Below, one piece after another: positions 1-10,400 of a stretch of DNA of 21,604 bases; position 1 is the first letter of the stretch; each line of letters opens with the position of its first letter. The position numbers were made by a program, and so were the translations under genes. The stretch spans positions 1-21,604 of the IMG/VR virus record IMGVR_UViG_3300045417_000489. One strand, written 5' to 3'. The notes under the pieces were generated by a model. That model saw only the letters and a program-made list of their open reading frames with translations, had not been told where the DNA came from and did no database searches. The stretch comes from a virus.

Positions 1-3000
1 TAACTTTTGGGTTTGGTCCTAGTGGAGCGCACACAGTCTATACAGTTATTAGAACATTAACAGGCACAAATATTGGTCAATGGTGGAGAGATCCATTTAT
101 CTCTCCAGGTGGACTTAGAATGACAGGCGCAGATCTTAAACCGTATAATGCGCCTAATTTAAGAGAAATATATAATGTCCTAAATAATGCAACTGGATCG
201 GGAGAGCTTCACCCAACTCAAGTTATAGATAGAATGAAATCTTATACGTCTGTAAACACAATAGGAGTATTAGATATTATATCTGAAGGACCTATAGAAG
301 GATTCGTATCTGGATTATATATACCAGACTTTAGTGGCAAGACTACAGGAGATGTAGGATATAACAGCGTCAGATTTCAACCATTCGAACAAACATATTC
401 TAATCCCGAAACAAGATCTATATATTGGAATGATACACCTATAACAAATTTACAGGGATTTTATAATTTTCAATATGTTGATTATAAATTTACTTATGGC
501 GAAAAAACAAATGATCATACTATCTTTAACCCTTACTTAAACCTTTATCAAGATAGAAGAAATTATTTTGGTGGTCAAGTAGATAGAAATAAAATACCCC
601 TAGAAACTTCTGTGACAAAACTTGTAAACGAAAGATTATATGGTGCATATTTAGTTACAGGATCACAATTTGTATACTATCCGAAAACTTTTTATATTTA
701 TAATTTAGATGTATCTAAAATTAAAGTTAACATTAAAGTAAATTCTCTTTATAACAGTATTATAACCGGTCCCAACGCTGGAGATATAGAAAGAATAAGA
801 TCTCAATTTAGGTTTTTAATTTATAGAGTCCTTAGCAATGGAGAAAAGATTATTTTAGATACTTCTAAGTATCCACCGTTTGTAAAAGAAGCTTATGCTA
901 AAACAGATATAGAAGTTGCTGGAAAGATAACTCAACCAAATGTTTTTTCTTTTTTAATAAATATTAGACCATATTCAGAAAATTTTCCATTTTTTGAAAT
1001 TTTACCAAATCAAATTGGTTGGGCTGTAGATATAGTAAAAATAACAAGAGAATCACTCGGTGGAGTAGCATTTAATAATACTACTCTTGATAGTTATACT
1101 GAAATATATTCAGATAGGTTTGTATATCCAGACACAGCTATGGTTTATACAAAATTTGATGCAAGGTATTTTGCTAGTATACCAGATAGGAATTATAAAA
1201 TTAGACTTTTAAAAGTAAAAATACCAGTTAATTATGATCCTATAAGTAGAAAATACTCTGGCCCATGGAATGGAAAATTTAAAGTAGCATGGACAGATAA
1301 TCCAGCTTGGTGTTTTTATGATCTAATTACGAGTAATAGATATGGACTAGGAAAATATATAAACTCTGTGCTTACAGATAAATGGACGCTATATGAAATT
1401 GCTCAGTATTGTGATGAACTTGTATCAGATGGAGTTGGTGGCCTTGAACCAAGATTTGTATGCAATCTATTAATTTCTACAAAAGAACAAGCATATAAAG
1501 TTGTTAACGATATGGCTAGTTTATTTCGATCAATTGTTTATTATAGCGCGGGACAGATTATAGTGTCTCAAGACGCAAAAAAAGAGCCTGTTTATCTTTT
1601 TACAAATAGCAATGTTATAAATGGAAATTTTGATTATCAAGACGCTTCCAAAAGAGCAAGAAAAACTGTAGCTATAGTAAGATACAACGATTTAACAAGA
1701 AACTATAAATCTTCAATAGAATATATAGAAGATAGAGATGCTATATTAAAATATGGTATTAAAGAAACGGAAATTGTTGCATTTGGCTGTACTAGCAAAA
1801 ATCAAGCTAGAAGACTTGGTAAATGGAAATTAGTTACAGATAATACAGAAACCGAAACGATAGATTTTCAAGTTGGTATAGAAGGAACTTTTGTAAGACC
1901 TGGAGATATTATTAATGTTTTTGATCAAAATAGGAAATTAAAAACTTACGCCGGAAGAACGATGGAATTAAAAACTGGTTACGCTATTTTAGATTTACCA
2001 TACACACAGCAAAATCTTTACGCAATTACTGGAGTTAATAAAAATTTTCAAATTAGCTTTCTTACTCCAACATATAATTTAAATCCTGGAACTTATTTAG
2101 GAGATTTTTATCTTACTGGTTTTTCAAATAATTTAAGTTCTAGTGGAATTAGCGGAATAAACTCTTCATTTCTCAGAAGAAGCCAAGTTCAAACAATAGC
2201 AATTAATAATCCAATAGTTTCTATTAGTGGCGGATCAGGTATATATTCAGATAAAATTAGAATTAATTTTAATACCGCTTTATCTACTAATGGATATGAA
2301 TTGCCTCAAAATACTATTTGGATGATGGATATTAATCCAAGTGGTTATGGAGGTGTATCTGGCGGACTAAATGTAAGGTCAAATATAAATAACTCTTTAA
2401 ACACAGCATATCCTGGCTCAAACTTAGAACCATATTTAAATGAACCAAAAGCGTATAGAATATTAAATATTACTGAAAAAGAAAATTCTATTTATAATAT
2501 AAACGCCTTGGAATATAATGTAAATAAATTTACAGACATTGATAACGTTGGAGTTCTTACGAATTTGCCAGTAAAACCTCCTTATCCATTACCTCCTACT
2601 TTAGTGCCAAGAATATTATACAGAAATACAAACAATATACTTACTGGATCTTATGGAGTTTTATATACAACAGATCAAGGAGGTATAAATAGTTTAATGT
2701 ATGAGATAATTCCACGAGCAGGTACGCCAAAAGAAAATCTATTTTATGTATATGTTAAAACTGGATCAAATTATGATAATTTATTATCTGCTCCAGAAAT
2801 AAATTTAAAAGATGTAGTAGCAATGAATGAAATAAGGACCGGAATTACACCAGCTTTATTAAATATAGGTCAAATACCACCATTTTTCACACCATTATAT
2901 ACAGGTGATTATTATTTTAAAGTTTTTAATACAAATAACATAGGAGAAAGATCTACTCCTGTTACAGCATTTTTAAGGCTTACAAATCAGGCTGCAATAT

Positions 3001-3035
3001 CAACAATAGAAGCAACGAAATTTAATATATTTTAA
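1..3035 (+). CDS. J: Tail tip / host specificity protein, lambda gpJ-like (5' partial)
   Basis: This is the central tip protein at the far end of a siphophage tail. Long blocks match lambda gpJ as I remember it. Counting from the ATG at 120, SEGPIEG lies at residues 55-61. Further on come a P-I-S-R-K-Y-S-G-x-W-N-G block, A-W-C-F-Y-D, K-W-T-L-Y-x-I-A-Q-Y-C-D, FGCTS followed by Q-A-R-R-L-G, and an R-P-G-D segment. The last ~150 residues look like an FN3-like domain ending in GDYYFKVFNTNN. The ATG at 120 has AGGTGG upstream, but the frame is open and coding-like from base 3 with no ATG, GTG or TTG, so the gene probably starts left of the window; 120 is the alternative start. It is short for the family: it ends soon after the FN3-like domain, with no stalk or receptor-binding C-terminus. 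The next gene starts 2 bp downstream, suggesting co-translation. Confidence 0.93.
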   Translation, partial: TFGFGPSGAHTVYTVIRTLTGTNIGQWWRDPFISPGGLRMTGADLKPYNAPNLREIYNVLNNATGSGELHPTQVIDRMKSYTSVNTIGVLDIISEGPIEGFVSGLYIPDFSGKTTGDVGYNSVRFQPFEQTYSNPETRSIYWNDTPITNLQGFYNFQYVDYKFTYGEKTNDHTIFNPYLNLYQDRRNYFGGQVDRNKIPLETSVTKLVNERLYGAYLVTGSQFVYYPKTFYIYNLDVSKIKVNIKVNSLYNSIITGPNAGDIERIRSQFRFLIYRVLSNGEKIILDTSKYPPFVKEAYAKTDIEVAGKITQPNVFSFLINIRPYSENFPFFEILPNQIGWAVDIVKITRESLGGVAFNNTTLDSYTEIYSDRFVYPDTAMVYTKFDARYFASIPDRNYKIRLLKVKIPVNYDPISRKYSGPWNGKFKVAWTDNPAWCFYDLITSNRYGLGKYINSVLTDKWTLYEIAQYCDELVSDGVGGLEPRFVCNLLISTKEQAYKVVNDMASLFRSIVYYSAGQIIVSQDAKKEPVYLFTNSNVINGNFDYQDASKRARKTVAIVRYNDLTRNYKSSIEYIEDRDAILKYGIKETEIVAFGCTSKNQARRLGKWKLVTDNTETETIDFQVGIEGTFVRPGDIINVFDQNRKLKTYAGRTMELKTGYAILDLPYTQQNLYAITGVNKNFQISFLTPTYNLNPGTYLGDFYLTGFSNNLSSSGISGINSSFLRRSQVQTIAINNPIVSISGGSGIYSDKIRINFNTALSTNGYELPQNTIWMMDINPSGYGGVSGGLNVRSNINNSLNTAYPGSNLEPYLNEPKAYRILNITEKENSIYNINALEYNVNKFTDIDNVGVLTNLPVKPPYPLPPTLVPRILYRNTNNILTGSYGVLYTTDQGGINSLMYEIIPRAGTPKENLFYVYVKTGSNYDNLLSAPEINLKDVVAMNEIRTGITPALLNIGQIPPFFTPLYTGDYYFKVFNTNNIGERSTPVTAFLRLTNQAAISTIEATKFNIF

Positions 3036-3037
3036 AA

Positions 3038-4462
3038 ATGAAAATAGAAAATTTAAATTTTACTTTGAGCTGGCAATCTAAAAGGAAAAACTTTATAGAA
3101 GGTTTAGATGAATATAATTTTCAATTTCCTTCTTATAATATTATAATAAAAAATACAGAAGACCTAATTATTAATAAATTTAATAATTTATCTAATCATA
3201 TACCAGAAATGGAAAGTATCCTGCATGGAAATCAGGACGGCTATGTATGCCCAAAGCTAATAGTTAGACCAAGCAATTCGGTATGCTCTACAGAATTTAA
3301 ATATAATTTTGAAAATAACTATACAAGATATAAAGAATTAAATAATAAAATTGGTTTTTATAAAAATTTAAATATCAAAATAGACTATCATCAAAATGAC
3401 GATGAAGATTTTTTTGTTGATGTACAATACAAAGAAATAGAAGGCATAGAAAAAAATAAACTTTTTCAAAAAGTATACAGAAGCACAGATTATTTTTCTG
3501 TTAAGTTATCTTTAGATAAGGAATATATTAAAGAAAAACAAATTCATTCTTTATTAATTGTAAGCGAGGCTTCTAATAGAGAATTTAAAAATAAAAAACT
3601 AAAAAATCTATTTATAGAAAATATTGAAGATAAATATCTAGACATTAACGATAAATATGTGTTATTGACTGTTCCTTTTATAGAAAGCAATATCGTAGAA
3701 TTTACAGAAAATATAAATATAAAAATCGCATGCTTAAATTCTGTTCAGTCTGATATATATAACTTTTTGAACAGCAGAGAAAATCAAGAAAATATAAATA
3801 TATTTCTAGAAGAATTTTTTTCAAATCAATTTTTTGATATAGGAAAGATATATAAACAAAATACTAATAATGAAATAATATTATATTATCAAAACTATTT
3901 ATATCTTTTTAATCAAGAAAGTTTAAGCTCTAACTCTGAACAAAACGATAGAGTAATAGATGAAACAAAATTTAATAAATATTTCCCACTTCTAAATAAA
4001 GATCAAAATAATAGAACAATCTGCTTATCCGATGATTTAAATATAGATAATATAAGAGATAATAACTTTGATCTTTCTTTAGGACATCTGGGTTATTATG
4101 GTAAAAATATAAATAAAATTGAAGACGTGGCAATTGATTTAGATTATTTTCAACAAAAAAATATATTATCAGCAAAAATTTTAGAAATAGAAGAAAACCA
4201 AGATCAATGTTCTTTGTATATGGAATTCATTACCAATCTTTATAGTAACGAAAAACTGTTTATTGAACCAAATCAAAATTTAAAATATATTAAAAAATAC
4301 AAAACGCTTATTGAAAATAAAGAATATATAACCTTATTATTTAAGTATACTTATTCTTTAGAAAATACAAATCAATATTTAATAGAAAATCCATCTATAT
4401 CTAAAAATCAAATAATTGCAGATAAAGATTTAATTAATTTTTCTGCAAAATTAATTTTATAA
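3038..4462 (+). CDS. Unrecognised 474-residue protein downstream of the J-like gene
   Basis: I do not recognise this family. The protein is rich in Asn, Lys, Ile, Glu and Tyr, with no signal peptide, membrane segment, repeat or catalytic motif that I can see. Alternating polar/hydrophobic stretches suggest a mostly beta structure with long charged loops, which would suit a virion protein. The ATG lies 2 bp after the stop of the J-like gene and has no clear Shine-Dalgarno site, so translation is probably coupled to J. Its stop codon is 2 bp from the stop of the convergent tape measure gene. By position it is most likely a tail tip accessory or receptor-contacting protein, perhaps replacing the C-terminal part that the J homologue lacks. 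That role is inference only. Confidence 0.8.
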   Translation: MKIENLNFTLSWQSKRKNFIEGLDEYNFQFPSYNIIIKNTEDLIINKFNNLSNHIPEMESILHGNQDGYVCPKLIVRPSNSVCSTEFKYNFENNYTRYKELNNKIGFYKNLNIKIDYHQNDDEDFFVDVQYKEIEGIEKNKLFQKVYRSTDYFSVKLSLDKEYIKEKQIHSLLIVSEASNREFKNKKLKNLFIENIEDKYLDINDKYVLLTVPFIESNIVEFTENINIKIACLNSVQSDIYNFLNSRENQENINIFLEEFFSNQFFDIGKIYKQNTNNEIILYYQNYLYLFNQESLSSNSEQNDRVIDETKFNKYFPLLNKDQNNRTICLSDDLNIDNIRDNNFDLSLGHLGYYGKNINKIEDVAIDLDYFQQKNILSAKILEIEENQDQCSLYMEFITNLYSNEKLFIEPNQNLKYIKKYKTLIENKEYITLLFKYTYSLENTNQYLIENPSISKNQIIADKDLINFSAKLIL

Positions 4463-4468
4463 AATTAA
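4451..4468. terminator. AT-only perfect palindrome spanning two convergent stop codons; weak bidirectional terminator candidate
   Basis: TTAATTTTATAAAATTAA is its own reverse complement over 18 bp. It contains the TAA of the plus-strand 474-residue gene (4460-4462) and the TAA of the tape measure gene (4467-4465 on the minus strand). As RNA it can form a 7-bp stem with a 4-base loop. In the minus direction a short U run follows; in the plus direction none does. The stem has only A-U pairs, so termination would be weak. No other terminator separates the two opposed transcription units. Confidence 0.3.
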
Positions 4469-7400
4469 CGACTTCTATACAAAAGTCCACCAGGCCTTTG
4501 CTGTTCTGTTATAACTTTTAATACTTGGACTTTTACTTTTTCTGCCAGTAACTTTGTTCTTCTTCTTTCTTTCTCTGTAGAATCTCTATCCTCTCCTTCG
4601 CCTTCTTCGTCTGAACTTTCTGAAGCGCCACCTTCTTTTGTTACATTAACTGTAACATTTACATTATTTGTTGAATAACTATCCCCGCCAGTCATTGAAT
4701 CTGACGAATTAGATCCATATCCTATCTCTCCACCTTCTGCAAATTTTTTAATCCGACCATTATTTAATTTATTAAAGAAATCTTTACCGTAAAGATTAAC
4801 TGCACTTTTACGCATAACATATTCACCATCCATTAGCATTGCTGGTACATTGTCTTCGCTCAATCCCCCTTGCGCGTATTTCTTAATATATCCACCATCT
4901 TTAAGAAATGATAATCCAAAACCTCCTAGTCCAAATCCAAATTTCCACCAAGATCCTTGTTGACGTTGTTTCTGAGCTTTATTATATGCGTTTTGCATTT
5001 CTGCCCTTCTTTGTTGTTCCATTTTTAATCTTTCTGCTTCATCTCTTAATCTTTGTGCTTGTCTTTCTAAATATCTTTCATAATCTTCAGCATTTTGCAA
5101 ATTGATATCGTCTACATATTTTATATAATTTAATAAATCCACTTCTCTTTCTGCTCTAATTTTGTTCATTGGGTTTGCTTCATCTGTTATAGCTTGTAAA
5201 CTTAATCTTGAGTCTATAGCTTCCCCACCACCAGTAGGTCGGAATTGATCATTATATAGATATGCATTCTGAAATGTCGTTTGCAATTCTCCGCCGGTTT
5301 GAAATTTTTCTATTGCTTGATTATTTAACATACTTAAAAAGCCAGAGCCATATTTATTAACTGCGCTTTTCTTTACAACATATTCTCCATTTGTTAACAT
5401 TGCTGGAACATCGTCCTTTGTTCCAGACCCACCAGTTACAGTTCCTCCAGAAGAATATCCTTTAACTAAACCCCCTTTATTAAATCCAAATAAACTTCCA
5501 AAACCGCCGCCTCCTCCTCCAAAACCAAAAAGATTACTTGTGCTACCAAAAAATTTGCCAAATGCGAGATTAATGCTTGCTTCCAAAGCAATTTGTTGAA
5601 TTTTATCTAATATATTTAAAGCGAATCTATTAAAAGCTTCCTCTGCTGTAGCTGTACCATTTGTAAAATCTAAAAATGCACTTCCAAATTCACTCTTAAT
5701 TGTTCTAGCAGTATCAATCGCCCCAAGCTGAACATCTCTAAATAATGTAGATGTATTGTAATCAAAAGTATCAGTAAAGGCATCTACAAAGTCCATAGGC
5801 TGAGTATTTCCAAGCTTTATATTTTTTTCTCTAATTGCTTGTCTTCCACTTAAAAGTTCATCTGAAAATATTGAGCCTTCCGCGCTTTGAGCGAGTAAAC
5901 TTAAATTCTCTGCAGCTGCCTGCGTAGCGAAATCTAATTTTACAAGATTATCTCCATATTTTTTTTCTAAATTTGCTCGAATAATTTCAAGTTTATTTGC
6001 CGCATCTTGTTGTAATGTTGAATCTAAAATAGAAGTATTGAGTGTATCAAATCCATTTTTTAAAGAAGAATTGCTAGCAGTTAATGCTTTTAATTTTGAT
6101 TGAAATTCTGATACCTGCCTTACGGATAAACTTCCTTGACTTTTTATTAAATTTAATTGCTCTTGTTCAAGAGCTTTTAATCTTTCTTTTGCTAAAGTTT
6201 TTGTTTGATCATCTAAAGTATTTTCATTTATTGAATTAATACCTTGTAAAGTTGAACCTGCAATTTCTTTTCGATAATCTGACGCTGACTTTCTTGTTAA
6301 TTCTTCTATGTCTAAACCTTCAAATCTATTAGATCTTATACTATCTATGGAGTCTCCAATAAGTTGTGAATTTTTTTCTTCTAAAAATATCTCGCCACGT
6401 CTAGCTTGTTGAATAATACTTAAACTTTTTGCAGCGCTTGATAAGGCAGGGATTAATAAATTGACATTCCCATTTAGTTTTTGAGTCAAGTCTGCTTCTA
6501 TAGCTTTATATTTATTAATAGCCTCTTGTTTTAGAGTCGCGTCTGAAATACTTGCTTCTAAAAATTTAAGATTCTCGCCAGAAAAAGAAGCTTTTTGACC
6601 GGCTTTATCTAAACCGACGCTGAGCTTGGCGAGTTGTTCGTCTGTTAGTTTTCCTTCTTTAGCAAGCATATCTGATGCTATTTTAATTTCATTTGAAAAT
6701 TCGGTCATTAAACCTATTCGTTTTGAATCTTCTTGAGTTCCTTCTGCAATTTTTGTTGCTGCAGATTTTGTTAAATTTTCAAGTATAGTTTTTGGACTAT
6801 ATTGTGTCATAAGTTCTGGATCTTTAAAAAGCTCAGCAAAGTTTGCTTGTTTTAATATTTCTGCTCCAGCTAATCTTCGCGCTTTTGCCTTAGCATCACC
6901 TTCTTCTGTTCCATCTCCTTGAGCAAAAAGTTCAGTTAAGTTTCTTGATAATTTTGTAAAAGAAAATATCCCTTTTGCAGCATTATCCATTGCTCTACCT
7001 GCTAATTCTATACTGCCGCCTAATTCTTTAAATTTTTCTATTATTTTGTTTACTTTTTCTTTTGGATCTCCTTCGCCTTCTAGTATATTCTTAATAGACT
7101 TTTTTATGCCTTCACTATTTTTTTCTGTTATTTCTCCAGCAGTGACTAAACCACCAACAAAATTATCTAATTCTGCATTAAAATTTTTTAAGCTTTCTGC
7201 CGCTAAATCTGATGATATTTTTTGAACAGCAAAGCTTTCTTTTTCTCCTTGAGATAATTTTCCATAATTTTTTGGTACTTTATATTTTTCGAAAACTCCT
7301 CCGAACCCTTGAGATGATCGAGCAATAGCTTCTGCATATGCAATATCCATTTGTTTTATTTTTTCATCTATCTGTTCTTGCGAAAACGGCAACATTCCTG

Positions 7401-10400
7401 TTTCCATAACGCTTTTTGGTCCATTTTGAATATTAGTTAAATTTGTAAAGCCAAATGGATCAGGGAGCTCACCAAAAGGAAGTCCGTCTGCTAATGATTT
7501 TTCTAAATCTTTCATTCCTTTAGATGTAGTAAATGAAACTAATTCAACAGCATTAGCATATCCAGATAATGATCCAATTAATTTTTCGTTATTAGAAAAT
7601 AATTCTGCGAAAGTCTCTCCAGATCTTGTTCGTAACATTCCAAAAGCGGTAATATTTTCATCAAATGTATCTTTTAAATTTCCATCTTTTTTAAGTTGAG
7701 CAATTTTAAGCGTGAATTCATCTATGCTTTTTGCAGACTCTTTTATGGTAGAAGCTTTTCCTAAAGCTTCTCTTAATCTTTCTTCATCTCCAGACTCTAT
7801 AGCATTTATAATCTGATCTCTTAGTTCAGGGCCAACGTCATTAAGTATTCTCCCTAAACTTGCTCGAGATTCTTTTTCTGCTCTTTGCAAATCTTTATTT
7901 GTGCCTTTTATTTCCCCAGTTTGTAGTCCTCGAATTTGTTCTCTAGAAGTTAAAAACCCTTGAACATTTTCATTAAATCTAGATAAATTATTTAAGGACG
8001 CTGCTGCTTGTTTTGCAAATTCTCCAGTTTTATCATTAAGTATCTCTAAAGATTTTTTAAATCCTAATACTGCTCCTGTTGCAGCTCCTATAGCAATACC
8101 CCATGGTCCAAATAAAGCTCCTGCTCCGGCAAAACTTGCAAACGTCCCAAGTCCTTCTGCTGCAGCTTGCGCATTTTTATCTCCTGGTCTAGAGGCAGCG
8201 ATTGTTTGTGCAATGATTGGAGCGCCGATACTTAAACCAATACCTGCGCTTTGTAATGTCCCCCCAGCAACTTGTCTTGCTTGTTGAACTCTACTTAAAG
8301 CCTCGGAAGCTCTTTGTGCTCTTGCCCCAGTGGTAGTATCTCTAATTCTTTCTAATTCTCTTAATTGTCTACCTCCACCAATGCCTAATCCTAAAAATCC
8401 TCCAGCAGATCTTTCTAAATTAGAAACATTTTGATTAAATGATCTTGTAGCGTTTGCAACTCCTTGTAAGCTACGATTCATATTTGTAGCGCTTTGATTT
8501 GTTAGATTATATTTTAAAGCTAGCGCGTCAACTTGCTTATTTGCATTTCTTAAACTTATTTGTTGATTTCTTAATTGATCTACGATCCCACGAAATTCTT
8601 TCTTTGCATCTGCTAGAAAAGTTTTTTGATATTGAAGCGCAGCTTGTTGAGATGCACCTGCTCCGGTCATAGAAGCAAACATTGCAGGGTTAATTTGCAT
8701 AAATGGAGGAGCAAAATTAGGTATATATCCTTCGGAGTACATCCCAGCTTTCTTTGCTTCATTTATATTTTTTTGAGCAGAGATACCCTGTTTAATTCCA
8801 TTTGGTTCATCCTCTGTATTATATACTCCAACGCCTAAAGGGTTATAAGAGCTCATTAATCTATTATCTTGTCCTATTCTAACCTTAGACATTGGTATGC
8901 CAGCTGACACTTCTCTTTTTATTGCTTCTCCAAACGCAGTAAAATTAGGAATAAATCCCTTTGACTTATTTCTTTTCTTTGGAACTCCCCTGCCTTCTGT
9001 CCTAGCAATTTTTTCTGCAAAACTATCTAAATTTCCTTCTGAGAGAGAATTTTTTAAATCACCAAAAGTAAATCTTCCTAATTCTTCAGTGTTTTTAAAC
9101 CTTTTAGATAAAACATATAATTCATTCTTATTTAAATCAAATGTATTAATTTCACTTGTAGATATTCTATTTAATGAGGCTTTAATTGCTGATTCAAAAA
9201 TTTGTCCAACAGTGGCTTCAATTGCGCTTCGACTTAGATTACCTCTAACATAATTTTCAAAATTTGCACTTTGGACAAGCTGTGGTCGAGTAGACACAGA
9301 GCTTATATAGTTCTTTGCGTTTTGTATTAATGAATTTGTTGCGTCTTTATATAATTGATCTGGAACTGCAGCGTCTCCTCCCGGAAATGGATAAGCGCTA
9401 AATCTATACGATCCATCATTTTTTGTATTTCCACCAGCTAACATTGATGGTCCACCAGCTGTAGATGGGTAAACTAAAACATAATTTTTTTTAAGTTTTG
9501 ATCCTTCTTTTTCTCCACGAGCTCCAGCTGTTAATTTTTCTTTTTCTCTTAATTGTTGAGTAATTAATCCTCTAGCTCCAGATTTTACAAATACTTGACC
9601 TCCTTCTAAAACTAAAGTTCTATTACGGAATAAACTCTCGTTAGATCTAAGCATTGCTCTTTCAGCCTCTTCTCCACGCAAGGGTTGATATTCTTGATTA
9701 ATTAATCTTCTAAATCTGTATTGCTGTCTGGCTTCTGAAACTGAAACATTTTCTGAAAATGCATTTGTAATAAAATTTGGTATATAGCCATTACTTGCAT
9801 ATGGATCAAAACCATTTTTCTTTATAAAATTATCTTTATAATTTTTACCCGCTTTACTATTTTGAGGAGGCATAATTGCTGGTTGATTCATTCCAGCAAA
9901 TTTCTTTACTTTTTCCGCAGAATTATATATAACCCTACCTTCTCCAGAGATATTCATTTCTTTTATTTTCCCTGGTTTATATCCTCCGGTTAAAGCTCCA
10001 TATACTTCTGATAATGCATAATTAGGTATAAAGCCTGAAGATTTAGTTGTAATTTGGCCGCCTTTAACTCCTACGCCTCTTGTAACTAATGAACCGCCAA
10101 TAGTTGAAGATAATGCTGCAGCCTGTGTTCTTAAAGCGTTTTGTTCTTTTAATATTCTTAATATTTGATTTTCTACAGATAAAACCGTGACTTGTTTTGC
10201 ATTAATCGCTGCAAGCAATTGAGGCTCTTGACTTAGGACTTGATTAATTTTTATTTGTAATTGAGCTCTGGCCTCAGCTTGTTGATTTATACCTAGTAAA
10301 GCTTTTGCTCCAGACGCTGCAAATTTAGATAAATCTAAACCAAGTTTTCCAATAACAGCACTAATTAAAACTATTCCAGGGCCAGATATAAATGTTGAAA

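Noticed and set aside
8897-9253. A 118-residue plus-strand frame inside the tape measure gene
   Set aside because: It is the antisense of a well-supported coding region, with no start site support and no protein-like pattern of its own.
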